From the NCBI GenBank assembly GCA_002403105.1, contig DHHD01000096.1, positions 1-35,126 of the forward strand: 35,126 bases of DNA, read 5' to 3'. This DNA comes from Anaerolineaceae bacterium UBA4781. Its GTDB lineage: Bacteria; Chloroflexota; Anaerolineae; Anaerolineales; Anaerolineaceae. The notes beneath the pieces were generated by a model. It saw nothing but the letters and a program-made list of their open reading frames with translations. It made no database searches and was not told the origin of the DNA. Below, in pieces: positions 24,607 through 32,857 of this stretch; positions within the stretch are counted from its first letter, which is position 1, and each line of letters opens with the position of its first letter. The position numbers and the translations under genes were made by a program.

Positions 24607-25950
24607 TTAGTGATAATCCAGTGTGCTGCCGCCGATGAATTCCCGGATAAGCGAGTCGCTTGGGACGATGGAATCATCTTCAATGGGTTCGACCTTTTGC
24701 AACAAAGAAAGGATGCGAAACGAGCGTTCATACGCATCCTCCCGTAGCGGATCGCCTTTAAATTTTGCCGGCCATTTTTCAAAGAAATGTAGCAATTTGG
24801 GTTGATAGATCGAAAGCTCGTACGGCATGGCACTGTTGATGATGATATCGGCATGATTGATGTTGGGGATGATGCTGCGCAGTTCACTGGTGCGAACGTA
24901 ATGCCAGTGGGTCAGCGTGCTTTCTGGATCCAGAGCGCGAAACGCTGAATCGCGCAGCATGCGCCGCATTAACCGGATGTCGGTCCAACGAATGTACTTT
25001 CCATCTTCATCTTTCATTTGCAGAAGAGGTTCGAGGAAAAGTTTGAATTTCCGATTTTCATCGACTCCCTGGGTCAATGCGGGATACAATCCATGTAAGC
25101 TGTCGATCAAGATCACCTCATTTGCATTCAATTTCATCGGGGTGTGGTTCAGTTGGCGTTTGCCGGTTTTGAAATCATAGTAGGGAATTCGTACTTCTTT
25201 CCCGTCTATTAGATCGACCAGATGTCTGCTGATTAGCTCGAGATCCAACGCCTGAGGAGTTTCGTAATCATAATCTCCAAATTCATCCTTGGGATGATCT
25301 TCAAGATCAAAGAAATAATGATCCACATTCAATGTGACCAGTTTTATATTATTCTGCTGCAAGATGTTTCCAAGTTTGATAGTGGTAGTGGTCTTGCCGG
25401 AAGAAGAAGGTCCGGTGATCAGCGCGATCTTTACCAGATCCCGACGTTCAAGGATCATACGAGCTGCGATCTTGATGTCTTCCTCGTAGAAAATTTCTGA
25501 ATCACGAATGATATCGTGCATCTCGCCATTTCTTATACGTTGATTGTAGCGTTCAAGGGTATGCAGATCATGAGAAGATGCCCAGTCAAGCACCTGCCAG
25601 ATCTTTGCCCAGGGGATATTCTGTGAAGGTTGAATGGTTTGTTCTTTTCTGCCTGAGCGCATTCGTGTTCGCTCATCCCGATAAAGGATAAATGCTTTAG
25701 CTACTTTAGAATGACTATTTTCAATGAGAATCTTTTCCACTGCATCCTGCACATCCTCAACAGTTGGATAGTCGATTGAAGAAAAATTTTGCTCAAGATA
25801 TTCGATCACTTGCAGGGTGAGTTTTTCTGAGGTTTCTTTATCACGCCCTCCAACAGCAACCGCAGCCCGATATATGGCATTGCTGATGCGTTGTGGTGTA
25901 AAGGGAACAACCGTTCCGTTTCTTTTGGTGACGAATTCAATTTTACTCAT
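24607..25950 (-). CDS. Uridine-kinase-like P-loop kinase with N-terminal ATP-cone domain
   Basis: 447 residues. Residues ~3-95 are an ATP-cone (VTKRNGTVVPF near the start, ending in AFILYRDERT), the allosteric nucleotide-sensing domain known from ribonucleotide reductase and NrdR. After a helical linker comes a P-loop kinase of the phosphoribulokinase/uridine kinase family: GPSSSGKT at 180-187, VDHYFFD as the substrate-side Asp motif, VILIDSLHGLYP as a Walker B-like strand. It likely phosphorylates a nucleoside under control of ATP/dATP. AGAGGA precedes the ATG. A 122-base gap separates it from thyX. Confidence 0.8.
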   Translation of the reverse strand: MSKIEFVTKRNGTVVPFTPQRISNAIYRAAVAVGGRDKETSEKLTLQVIEYLEQNFSSIDYPTVEDVQDAVEKILIENSHSKVAKAFILYRDERTRMRSGRKEQTIQPSQNIPWAKIWQVLDWASSHDLHTLERYNQRIRNGEMHDIIRDSEIFYEEDIKIAARMILERRDLVKIALITGPSSSGKTTTTIKLGNILQQNNIKLVTLNVDHYFFDLEDHPKDEFGDYDYETPQALDLELISRHLVDLIDGKEVRIPYYDFKTGKRQLNHTPMKLNANEVILIDSLHGLYPALTQGVDENRKFKLFLEPLLQMKDEDGKYIRWTDIRLMRRMLRDSAFRALDPESTLTHWHYVRTSELRSIIPNINHADIIINSAMPYELSIYQPKLLHFFEKWPAKFKGDPLREDAYERSFRILSLLQKVEPIEDDSIVPSDSLIREFIGGSTLDYH

Positions 25951-26072
25951 TTGGTCCTCTTTTAGAATGAGCCCATTGGCATAAAATGAGGGTGAATCTA
26001 TATCCTTTTTTTCTATACATTTATTGTATAAGAAAAATCCACAAATTTATTTAAAAAATGGCTTGTTCTTCT

Positions 26073-27494
26073 TTAGAAACGGATCGGATCTGTGAAAAAT
26101 TCGCTTTCAATGTACTGCCAGGTTTCATTGGGTTGTGCATAGAAGAATGGTTTAAATAAGTCCATGCGGTTCCTGATCACTTCAGCCATACGGTTTGCCA
26201 CACGGCGTATAGCAAAATGCGCATTCGGCGCTGTGCGCAGAGTTGTAAAATGGATGGCGGTGCGCAGGTTAAAACTAGCCAACACTCTGCGATTGTATGC
26301 GTTGGGGATGACGTATGAAGCGGCAGAAGGCAGCGTAGCTGCGATCTTTAAATACGTCTTTTTCGCAATATCCATTGCTTCGATAAAATCCAATTCCAAT
26401 CCGGATTCACTGATCAATTTTGGTATCGCATAGCCGTGATAAGGGGAGAGGGGTTGGACGGTTTGAGTCATCATGCGATGGCGTTTGAATTCAAAATAAG
26501 CACCCTGATCCATGAGCAGATCAAAAATGAAATTGCTGTATTCCAATTCTCTGAGTGGCGTGTCATGTGCATCCAGTTTTCCGAATAGAACATCCAATAG
26601 TATCTGCTTTTTCTCATCTGAAGAATTCTGTAAATTCTTTTCAATTTCTTTGAAACCAACCTGCCCATAACGCAGCATTAATGCGGAGAGGATATGCGTT
26701 TCAAATTGTTCATCAAAATCAACCAGAGTGCACCAGTTTTCATCTTTTGCATGCGGTGGCAGGGCCGTGTTCAGTTGGGTCGTCCTCTCTTCCGCCTGTT
26801 TCAGGTAAGCAACCTCATCCACATATTTGATGAGGATTGGTAAATGGCTGATGGCAACTTGTTTGATCTCGTGACCAACCTGCCGAACTTCTGCGAGCGG
26901 GTGGGAGAGCATTTTTCGCAGTGCATGCTCCAAAGAGCGCGCATTGATAGTGATTCCAACATTGGCTGTCGCAGCTGCCGGAAGATAATACCGGCAGACA
27001 TCCATGCAGCGAGTATGGATGTCTTTTTCTGAAAGAACATTCCTATCAGCCGAATATTTATTTTGAATTGTGGCTTGTAGGACGGGTAAAGCTTTTGCAT
27101 ATTTCTGAAAGAGCGTGCGGACTGTGTCACAGTACACATCCTCCAGCATAGAGCCTTTGATCTCATCAGGAATGAAGAAGCAATCTGCACCCCATACTTG
27201 ATAGCGTGAAGATTTCTCGGTATATGCAGCCAGGCGGTTTGATTCAAGACACTCCACAGCCAGTCTTGATATATTTTCTACAGCAATATGCAGCACAGCA
27301 TGCTCAGCAACCGACGCGTGCCCATACCCTACCACCCAGCGCTCATGGAATTGAGCACTTTTTTCATCGGATAATTCTTGTGCAATTTGGTCGAAAGATT
27401 GGGGAGAGCGAGAGGTTTTGGCAAAAGTAACAGCGATCGTTTCAGGATTGAGTTTCTTGTTTTCGAGAAGATAAACGCGCCGTTTTTCATTCAT
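26073..27494 (-). CDS. thyX: FAD-dependent thymidylate synthase, tandem two-domain form
   Basis: 473 residues, twice the usual ~230. The first half shows GHASVAEHAVLHIAVENISRL (split as GHASVAEHAVLH and NISRL) and SNRLAAYTEKSSRY at 85-98, the ThyX signature with RH of RHR changed to SN. The second half repeats the fold with FKRHRMMTQTVQPLSPYHGY around 336-355, where RHR is kept but the SxRY end is lost. Each half also has the later helical segment (ITINARSLEHAL; NLRTAIHFTTLR). ThyX makes dTMP from dUMP using FAD, NADPH and methylene-tetrahydrofolate. It overlaps ribF, the FAD-making gene, by eight bases. Confidence 0.82.
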   Translation of the reverse strand: MNEKRRVYLLENKKLNPETIAVTFAKTSRSPQSFDQIAQELSDEKSAQFHERWVVGYGHASVAEHAVLHIAVENISRLAVECLESNRLAAYTEKSSRYQVWGADCFFIPDEIKGSMLEDVYCDTVRTLFQKYAKALPVLQATIQNKYSADRNVLSEKDIHTRCMDVCRYYLPAAATANVGITINARSLEHALRKMLSHPLAEVRQVGHEIKQVAISHLPILIKYVDEVAYLKQAEERTTQLNTALPPHAKDENWCTLVDFDEQFETHILSALMLRYGQVGFKEIEKNLQNSSDEKKQILLDVLFGKLDAHDTPLRELEYSNFIFDLLMDQGAYFEFKRHRMMTQTVQPLSPYHGYAIPKLISESGLELDFIEAMDIAKKTYLKIAATLPSAASYVIPNAYNRRVLASFNLRTAIHFTTLRTAPNAHFAIRRVANRMAEVIRNRMDLFKPFFYAQPNETWQYIESEFFTDPIRF

Positions 27495-28398
27495 TATTGA
27501 TGATTTCCCTGGTTGTCTGGATATCTTTTTTAATCTGCGCAGTTAGCGCTTGTACATTTTCGTATTGTATCTCATCTCGCAATCGGCGTACAAATTCCAA
27601 TACGACAGTTTTCCCATAAATATCCTGGTCCCAGTCCAAGATCGATGCTTCCACAGTTTTTGTGTCGGGTATCTCATAAAATGTGGGGCGAAAACCAATA
27701 CTGGCTGCTGCGGGGCGAATTTCATCACCAATATGGACACGTGCAGCATAAATACCAATGGGTGGAAGCAGTTTTTGAGATTCATAGGCAATGTTCGCAG
27801 TTGGAATACCGATTCTTTTCCCTCTGCCATCACCATGGATAACTTCACCCATCAACGAATACCAGCGATTTAATAATGGATAGATTTCTGCGACCTTACC
27901 CTCTGAAACATAAGTGCGGATTAGACTTGAAGAAACGGGAGAAGCATGAAAATCAACAGGTTTTTGAACATGAACTTGAAAGCCATATTTCTCGCTGAAT
28001 TCTTTTAGTTTTTCTCCATTCCCTTCGCGGTTTGCACCGAAGTGGAAATCATATCCAATATACACGGCATCAAAAAGCACCTGTTTCTGCAAATTTACAA
28101 TGAAAGATTCTGCGCTCGATTGTGCTAATTCATGATCGAAAGGCAGAATGACGGTTTGATCAATACCCAACTGTTGAAGCAGGGTAACTTTTTCAGAATT
28201 GGTGGTAAGGTAATAAGGGGTCTTGATCTTTTTAAAAAAAACAGCCGGATTTGGGGAAAAAGTGACAAGAGCAGCTTTTTGCCCATGGCTGTGTGCCTCA
28301 ACGACCAGGCGCTGAATGATCGTTTGATGACCCGCATGCAGGCCATCAAACGACCCAATTGTAATTCGCGAAGATGATGAATGGTTTTTGTTGAGCAC
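27487..28398 (-). CDS. ribF: Bifunctional riboflavin kinase / FAD synthetase
   Basis: 303 residues from a GTG at 28398, two bases past the truB stop and without a clear ribosome-binding site, so coupled translation is likely. The N-terminal adenylyltransferase domain shows GSFDGLHAGH, FSPNPAVFF and YDFHFGANREG. SSSLIRTYVSEG ends it, and the C-terminal riboflavin kinase shows GEVIHGDGRGKRIGIPTAN and the late VEASILDWDQDIYG. It converts riboflavin to FMN and FAD in the cytoplasm. Its product FAD is the cofactor of the overlapping thyX gene. Confidence 0.93.
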   Translation of the reverse strand: MLNKNHSSSSRITIGSFDGLHAGHQTIIQRLVVEAHSHGQKAALVTFSPNPAVFFKKIKTPYYLTTNSEKVTLLQQLGIDQTVILPFDHELAQSSAESFIVNLQKQVLFDAVYIGYDFHFGANREGNGEKLKEFSEKYGFQVHVQKPVDFHASPVSSSLIRTYVSEGKVAEIYPLLNRWYSLMGEVIHGDGRGKRIGIPTANIAYESQKLLPPIGIYAARVHIGDEIRPAAASIGFRPTFYEIPDTKTVEASILDWDQDIYGKTVVLEFVRRLRDEIQYENVQALTAQIKKDIQTTREIINNE

Positions 28399-28400
28399 GT

Positions 28401-29309
28401 CTATGAGAAGAATACTTTTTTAGGTTGATATTCTCCACTTTCTTCATCAAATTGCATTAATGCAACCAGTTCGCCTTGTTCTGTGATGGCTCTGGCCATA
28501 TCGCCTATCTTTTCTTCTCTGCGAACGCGATGTCCATGTTGAACCAGTTCGACTTCCTCGGAAGTGAGATGGATGGTAGGCCATTCTCCCAATGCATCTG
28601 CAGCGGGAATCAGATATTTATACCAGGTTCCATCTTGAAAAGCTTCGGTTAATTTACGCAAAGGAATGGCATCATTGAGCGTGAATTTTCCGCTTTTTGT
28701 GCGCCGCAGACCTGCCAGCATCGCTCCACACCCAAGCTTTTCACCAAGGTCATTGGCAAGCGAACGCACATACGTTCCTGAGGAACAATGCACATCCACC
28801 AAGGCTTGTGGAGGATCCCATTCAAGAAGTTCAAGACCATGAACCTGGATGATGCGTGGTTCCAATTCAACTTCTTCCCCCTTTCTGGCTAATTCATATG
28901 CTTTATGACCATTCACCTTTACTGCTGAATAAGGTGGTGGAACCTGTGAAATTTCACCGATGAATCCTTTAAGCGCTTCTTCGAATTGCTCAGCGGTAAT
29001 ATCCACCGGGGCTGTTCCAGTGATGGCGCCTTCTTCATCGAATGTATCTGTTTTCTTTCCAAGCTGGATAACCGCATGATACCTTTTATCTTCAGCTGAT
29101 ACATACTCACTCAAACGCACAGCAGGACCTAATAAAACAACAAGTACACCCGAGGCTCGCGGATCGAGCGTTCCCGTGTGTCCGGCACGTTTAATCTTGG
29201 TCCCATTCCGAATGATTTGCACTACATCATGAGAAGTCATTCCAATCGGTTTATCGACTACCAAGACTCCTGATACAGTGTTATTGAGTTGAGTTCTTCT
29301 ATCATCCAT
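28401..29309 (-). CDS. truB: tRNA pseudouridine(55) synthase
   Basis: 302 residues. The catalytic aspartate is in GHTGTLDPRASGVL; other family landmarks are VLVVDKPIGMTSHDVV at the start, PPYSAVKVNGHKAYE, and CSSGTYVRSLANDLG. The C-terminal ~60 residues are a PUA-like RNA-binding extension. It makes pseudouridine 55 in the T-loop of tRNAs. AGGAG overlapping the end of the upstream gene precedes the ATG, and only four bases separate the two. Confidence 0.95.
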   Translation of the reverse strand: MDDRRTQLNNTVSGVLVVDKPIGMTSHDVVQIIRNGTKIKRAGHTGTLDPRASGVLVVLLGPAVRLSEYVSAEDKRYHAVIQLGKKTDTFDEEGAITGTAPVDITAEQFEEALKGFIGEISQVPPPYSAVKVNGHKAYELARKGEEVELEPRIIQVHGLELLEWDPPQALVDVHCSSGTYVRSLANDLGEKLGCGAMLAGLRRTKSGKFTLNDAIPLRKLTEAFQDGTWYKYLIPAADALGEWPTIHLTSEEVELVQHGHRVRREEKIGDMARAITEQGELVALMQFDEESGEYQPKKVFFS

Positions 29310-29313
29310 TCAT

Positions 29314-30279
29314 TCACTCCTGATTATCATATTTCAATAAATAAGATTTTGTTACCTCTAAGACTTTTTGCTGAGTTTCCTGCAATGATAGTTCGATTTC
29401 AGCTCCGGCAGCAGCTGGGTGACCACCCCCACCAAAATGAGATGCGAGATTAGCCACATTAACGGTTGAACGAGAACGCCAGCTGACTTTAACTGATTTT
29501 TCGCTTTGTTGATTGAATAATATTGATATATCTGCTTCTTGGATACTGCTAAGAAAATTCGTGAGATCGGCATCATCTCGACCTGTGAATCCGGCTTTTT
29601 TACGATCTTCACAGGTAATAACAGTATAAATGATTTTCCCTTCTTTTTGAAGTTTGTTCAATGCAAATCCCCATAATGAGCTTGCCTCCCAGGTCATATC
29701 TGTTAATGAACGCTGGTACATATCAGTGAGATGAGCACCCTTCTCGATTAATCGTGCTGCGGTGTGCAGTGTATGGGCAGTTGTGTTCTGAGTACGAAAA
29801 CCAATGGTATCGGTGATAATGCCCATCAGAAGTGCATTCGCGGCTGCAGGTGAAATTTGAATTTTCCATTCGGTGAGAAGATCGGTGACAATTTCGGCTG
29901 TTGCGGCCGCTTCTGCATTTACATAATTCAGATCGCCAAAATTGGTGTTGGTGGCGTGGTGATCGATATTGATATCGATCTTTTTCCCTGAATAATCCTT
30001 CGGCGTGCGGTTTTGTTCTGCACAATCCAGCGTGATAATGATTCCATTCTCTAATGGTTTCTTCTTTTCTTCTTTTTCTTTTAGAAAACGAAAACGAGCC
30101 GGAAGTGTTTCTTCAAAGGCAATTTGAACCGTTTTTCCATAGCCACGTAGAGCTTCTCCAAAACCGATAACGGATCCAACAGCATCACCATCAGGGCGGA
30201 TATGAGTAACCAGCGTGACCATCTCTGCCGCATCGATCCTTTGCCTGATACTCTGGCTAATCGATGGATTCTTGTTCAT
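29314..30279 (-). CDS. nrnA: DHH/DHHA1 phosphoesterase (nanoRNase/pAp phosphatase, NrnA-like)
   Basis: 321 residues from ATG 30279 (MNKNPSISQ), overlapping rbfA by 23 bases; an in-frame ATG at 30309 would add ten residues. The metal motifs are complete: HIRPDGDAVGS, LDCAEQNR and NIDHHATNTNFG (the DHH), with the DHHA1 motif HFGGGGHPAAAGAEIE at the C-terminus. NrnA-type enzymes degrade two- to five-base RNAs and convert pAp to AMP. The neighbours rbfA and truB fit the common nusA-infB cluster position. Confidence 0.88.
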   Translation of the reverse strand: MNKNPSISQSIRQRIDAAEMVTLVTHIRPDGDAVGSVIGFGEALRGYGKTVQIAFEETLPARFRFLKEKEEKKKPLENGIIITLDCAEQNRTPKDYSGKKIDINIDHHATNTNFGDLNYVNAEAAATAEIVTDLLTEWKIQISPAAANALLMGIITDTIGFRTQNTTAHTLHTAARLIEKGAHLTDMYQRSLTDMTWEASSLWGFALNKLQKEGKIIYTVITCEDRKKAGFTGRDDADLTNFLSSIQEADISILFNQQSEKSVKVSWRSRSTVNVANLASHFGGGGHPAAAGAEIELSLQETQQKVLEVTKSYLLKYDNQE

Positions 30280-30649
30280 TCTTTGGCTCTTTCTTTTCCC
30301 TTTCAGCATGGATGGAATCGATCAGTTTCTCTATTCGTTCAGCACGTTCAGGTGTTGGATCCCAAAAGAAACGTAATTCGGGGAAGGTGCGTAATTGAAT
30401 TTGGCTTGCCAATTGTTTACGTAAAAAACCTCTGGCATGGTGCAAACCAGCCAGCACTTCTTGTTCGCGTTCTTTTCCTTCCAGAGCAGAAACGAATACA
30501 TTTGCAAAAGAAAGTTCACGGTCAACATGAATATCAGTGATAAAGATCCCTTCCAAGCGCGGATCATGGATAACACCGCGGACAAGCATTTCAGAAAGGT
30601 CTTGCTGCATGCGGTCGGCAATCCTTTTTAATCTCGTTATTGATGGCAT
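30257..30649 (-). CDS. rbfA: 30S ribosome-binding factor A
   Basis: 130 residues, typical length. Family features are the opening TRLKRIADRMQQDLSEML, then DPRLEGIFITDIHVDRELSFANVFV and a late RTFPELRFFWDPTPERAERI. It binds 16S rRNA in late 30S assembly. It is placed between infB and nrnA, its usual context, with 18 bases after infB. The C-terminus is charged (EREKKEPKNEQES), beyond the common core. Confidence 0.93.
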   Translation of the reverse strand: MPSITRLKRIADRMQQDLSEMLVRGVIHDPRLEGIFITDIHVDRELSFANVFVSALEGKEREQEVLAGLHHARGFLRKQLASQIQLRTFPELRFFWDPTPERAERIEKLIDSIHAEREKKEPKNEQESID

Positions 30650-30667
30650 TTGTATCCCTTATATTTC

Positions 30668-32452
30668 TTAGATTACCGGTTTATCTTCGAAGGTAAAACA
30701 GACCAGTATGTCTCCCTCGGCAAAATCGTTAAATCCTTTCACTCGAATTCCACATTCATAACCTTCGCGCACATCACGCACATTTTCTTTTTCTCGTCTT
30801 AACGAGGCGATTTCACCACTTGCGAGTTCTTCACCATTGCGGATCACGCGCATGTTTGCGTTGCGGCGGATTATTCCCTCAATTACTTTACAGCCTGCTA
30901 TTTTACCAACTTTTGAAAAAGAAAACACAGTTAAAACTTGTGCTTTTCCAAGAATTACTTCCTGTTTTTCAGGTTCGAGCATTCCTTTCAGCGCTTTTTC
31001 AATATCTTCTGTAAGCCGGTAGATAATATCGTACATGCGGATGGAAATGCCTTCCGTTTCGGCCAAACGATGCGCCGATGTGTCTGCTTCTACGTTGAAA
31101 CCGACGATGATGGCATTGGATGCCGAAGCGAGCATGATATCACTTTCGCTGATATTACCGGTTTCTGCATGCAGAATATTGATTTTTATTTCTTTTTGAT
31201 CAATTTCATTAAGCGTCGAAATAATGGGAGCCAGGGATCCTTGAACATCTGCTTTAATGATCAGACGTAATTCTCGTACTTCACCCGCTTGAAAACGGTT
31301 GAAAAGATCCTCGAGACTGACTTGCTTTTTATTTTGTTTTGCTTCATCAAGTTTGCTTTTACGTTCTGCAACGATCAGACGAGCATCTTTATCAGTAGGC
31401 GCTACCTGGAAAATATCTCCAGCTTGTGGAACTTCGTTTAAGCCCAAAATCTGGATCGGTGTTGATGGCCCGGCTTCTTCGATTTTTTCACCAAGAAAAT
31501 TATACATGGCTTTAATATTACCGTGCGCCAGGCCGACTACAATTGAATCACCCTGATGGAGCGTTCCATTTTGTACCAGCAGGGTGGCGATCACACCGCG
31601 TGCTTTATCAACTTTGGCTTCGATTACAGTGCCGGTCACTTTTCCTTTAGGATTTGCAAGGATCTTACTGGAATCAGCAACCATGGAAATAGCTTCAAGC
31701 AGATCATCAAGACCTTTCTTCGTTTTTGCTGAAACAGGCACGACCATGGTATCCCCTTCCCAATCATCCGAAAGGAGACCTGCATCTGCCAGTTGTTTTT
31801 TAACCATATCCGGATTTGCATCTTCGCGATCGATCTTGTTTAAAGCCACGATGATCGGAACTCGCGCCGCTTTTGCATGTGCAATAGCTTCTTTGGTTTG
31901 TGGCATGACACCATCATTGGCTGCGACCACCAGAATGACGATATCTGCACCCTGCGCTCCACGTGCACGCATGGCTGTGAAAGCGGCATGCCCGGGTGTA
32001 TCCAGAAAAGTGATCTTTTGATCTTTATGGATGATCTGATAAGCACCGATATGCTGGGTGATCCCGCCTGATTCTCCACCCGCTACGTTGGTATGACGAA
32101 TAGCATCTAATAAAGTAGTTTTTCCATGATCAACATGACCCAGGATGGTGATAACCGGGGGACGTTTTTCTAGATTCGCGGCATCTTCATTTTCGATGAG
32201 TTTTCGCCAAAGAGGGACCTCTCCCAATGCTTCTTCTTCTATTTCTGGTATTTCCAGCGTTGTGTCAATGCCCAATTCGGCGCACACAACAGAGGCAGTA
32301 TCAAAATCGATGATTTGATTGATATTTGCCATCACACCATTGGTCATTAAAATCTTGATGATCTGAATTGGACTTGAGCCAGTTTTTTCTCCCAGATCTC
32401 TTATCGTAATACTTGTGGGTAATTCCACAGTCTTTTTACCATTTTCGCTCAT
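30668..32452 (-). CDS. infB: Translation initiation factor IF-2 (short form)
   Basis: 594 residues, shorter than the 700-1000 of many bacteria because the long charged N-terminal region is missing; only the IF2_N domain (ITIRDLGEKTGSSPIQIIKIL) precedes the G domain. G motifs are intact: GHVDHGKTTLLD, DTPGHAAF, NKIDRED, and the SAK equivalent VPVSAKTKKGL. Domains II, III and IV follow to the end. It positions initiator tRNA on the 30S subunit and hydrolyses GTP on 50S joining. GGAGG precedes the ATG with good spacing. It lies 87 bases after the ylxR gene. Confidence 0.95.
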   Translation of the reverse strand: MSENGKKTVELPTSITIRDLGEKTGSSPIQIIKILMTNGVMANINQIIDFDTASVVCAELGIDTTLEIPEIEEEALGEVPLWRKLIENEDAANLEKRPPVITILGHVDHGKTTLLDAIRHTNVAGGESGGITQHIGAYQIIHKDQKITFLDTPGHAAFTAMRARGAQGADIVILVVAANDGVMPQTKEAIAHAKAARVPIIVALNKIDREDANPDMVKKQLADAGLLSDDWEGDTMVVPVSAKTKKGLDDLLEAISMVADSSKILANPKGKVTGTVIEAKVDKARGVIATLLVQNGTLHQGDSIVVGLAHGNIKAMYNFLGEKIEEAGPSTPIQILGLNEVPQAGDIFQVAPTDKDARLIVAERKSKLDEAKQNKKQVSLEDLFNRFQAGEVRELRLIIKADVQGSLAPIISTLNEIDQKEIKINILHAETGNISESDIMLASASNAIIVGFNVEADTSAHRLAETEGISIRMYDIIYRLTEDIEKALKGMLEPEKQEVILGKAQVLTVFSFSKVGKIAGCKVIEGIIRRNANMRVIRNGEELASGEIASLRREKENVRDVREGYECGIRVKGFNDFAEGDILVCFTFEDKPVI

Positions 32453-32539
32453 ATTAACCTCCGTTGATGCTGCTCCCCTGAATTAGCATTATTCTTTGAT
32501 ATTCCTGTGAGCGAGGGTATCTAATAAGGAAGACTGTGT

Positions 32540-32845
32540 TTAATCCTGCAATTTTGGAGTATTCTCCTGCAGGTTCATAACATAAGCTTCCAGATATTTT
32601 CTATCCTGCTCACTAAAATCAGTTCTTAATGCTTTTGATAGGCTGCCCTTTAAGGCTCGCTCCCAACAGTCTTTTTGAAGATGGATATATGCTCCACGCC
32701 CATTCAATTTTCCTGTTGGATCCACCAGAATCCCTTCGGACGTGCGTACGATACGGACCAGTTCTTTTTTTGATTGAACCTCTCGACATCCAACGCAGGT
32801 CCGTTGTGGAATATGTTTTTTGGGCAGCTTTTGCTTTTTCACCAC
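32540..32845 (-). CDS. ylxR: YlxR/RnpM-family RNA-binding protein
   Basis: 101 residues with the family core QRTCVGCREVQSKKELVRIV, then DPTGKLNGRGAYIH and CWERALKGSLSKAL. Members bind RNA and, in Bacillus, modulate RNase P. The position between nusA and infB is the standard one. The start at 32845 is 12 bases after the nusA stop. Confidence 0.9.
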   Translation of the reverse strand: MVKKQKLPKKHIPQRTCVGCREVQSKKELVRIVRTSEGILVDPTGKLNGRGAYIHLQKDCWERALKGSLSKALRTDFSEQDRKYLEAYVMNLQENTPKLQD

Positions 32846-32857
32846 CGTTCTCTTTTT

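Noticed and set aside
32541..32576. CCTGCA/TGCAGG inverted repeat
   Set aside because: It lies inside the end of ylxR, has only six-base arms and a long loop, and no T-tract on the gene strand.
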